A stretch of 6,892 bases of DNA. Source: Candidatus Dadabacteria bacterium (GTDB taxonomy: Bacteria; J088). The stretch is from positions 1-6,892 of the forward strand of contig RFIY01000036.1 in the NCBI GenBank assembly GCA_003695505.1, written 5' to 3'. The notes under the pieces were generated by a model that saw nothing but the letters and a program-made list of their open reading frames with translations, did no database searches and had not been told where the DNA came from. This document shows, one piece after another, positions 6,670-6,892 of this stretch. Numbering within the stretch: position 1 is the first letter of the stretch; each line of letters opens with the position of its first letter. Made by a program: the position numbers and the translations under genes.

Positions 6670-6892
6670 CACCAACTCTCAGTACCGCGAGAAAGGCCTC
6701 TTGTGGAATCTCTACGGAGCCGACCTGCTTCATTCGCTTCTTGCCCTCTTTCTGTTTCTCGAGCAGCTTGCGCTTACGCGTGATGTCGCCACCATAACAC
6801 TTCGCTGTCACGTTCTTGCGCAGTGCACGAACCGTTTCCCGCGCGATGATCCGGCCGCCGATCGCCGCCTGGATCGCGACATCGAACAACTG
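6656..6892 (-). CDS. lepA: elongation factor 4, C-terminal end (partial)
   Basis: The frame is open from the window edge to TGA at 6658-6656, giving the last 78 residues. They match the highly conserved C-terminal domain of LepA/EF4, a ribosome-binding translational GTPase that back-translocates or remodels stalled ribosomes: [16 protein letters not shown], the [12 protein letters not shown] core, a Lys-rich KEGKKRMKQ stretch and the final [11 protein letters not shown]. The GTPase domain lies beyond the window. The end overlaps the lepB start by 14 bases. Confidence 0.97.
   Translation of the reverse strand, partial: QLFDVAIQAAIGGRIIARETVRALRKNVTAKCYGGDITRKRKLLEKQKEGKKRMKQVGSVEIPQEAFLAVLRVGDERS

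Overview
The window looks like a conserved chromosomal stretch of a moderately GC-rich (about 60% by eye) Gram-negative bacterium, most likely a gammaproteobacterium. The reasons are a proteobacterial-type LepA C-terminus directly followed by lepB, a FadL-type outer-membrane beta-barrel, and several lipoproteins with clear lipoboxes. The taxonomic call is inference; no rRNA gene or other decisive marker is present. I see no tRNA or rRNA gene, CRISPR array, insertion sequence or phage gene.

Left part (1-3260). The first 121 bases are the 3' end of a + strand gene whose last 39 codons look like the end of a class III adenylate/guanylate cyclase domain. It runs tail-to-tail into, and overlaps by 12 bases, a - strand two-gene operon: a FadL/OmpP1-family outer-membrane transport protein (3117 to 1822), then a 570-residue lipoprotein (1822 to 110) of unknown function with two acidic, EF-hand-like calcium-binding loops. 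The two genes are fused by a TGATG stop/start. A TTGACA-type promoter sits so close to the porin's GTG start that the transcript would be nearly leaderless.

Middle (3203-4739). A - strand seven-iron ferredoxin gene (FdxA type) ends in a strong intrinsic terminator with a perfect 10-bp stem. Divergent from it, across a 215-bp control region, is a + strand gene for a secreted 284-residue protein of unknown function, which probably starts at TTG. The shared region holds a perfect 7-2-7 palindrome (TTGACCA-TG-TGGTCAA), a 12-A tract and a short direct repeat. A second intrinsic terminator lies about 90 bases after the secreted-protein gene.

Right part (4892-6892, - strand). lepA (3' end only), lepB (signal peptidase I) and a lipoprotein of the predicted zinc aminopeptidase family form a tightly overlapping operon (overlaps of 14 and 13 bases). 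The aminopeptidase gene replaces the rnc-era genes that often follow lepB in gammaproteobacteria.

Functional theme: apart from the ferredoxin, LepA and the cyclase, the genes concern the cell envelope (a porin, two lipoproteins, a secreted protein, a signal peptidase). The least explained parts are the porin/lipoprotein pair and the secreted protein with its palindrome-containing control region. I found no convincing new defence or mobile system.
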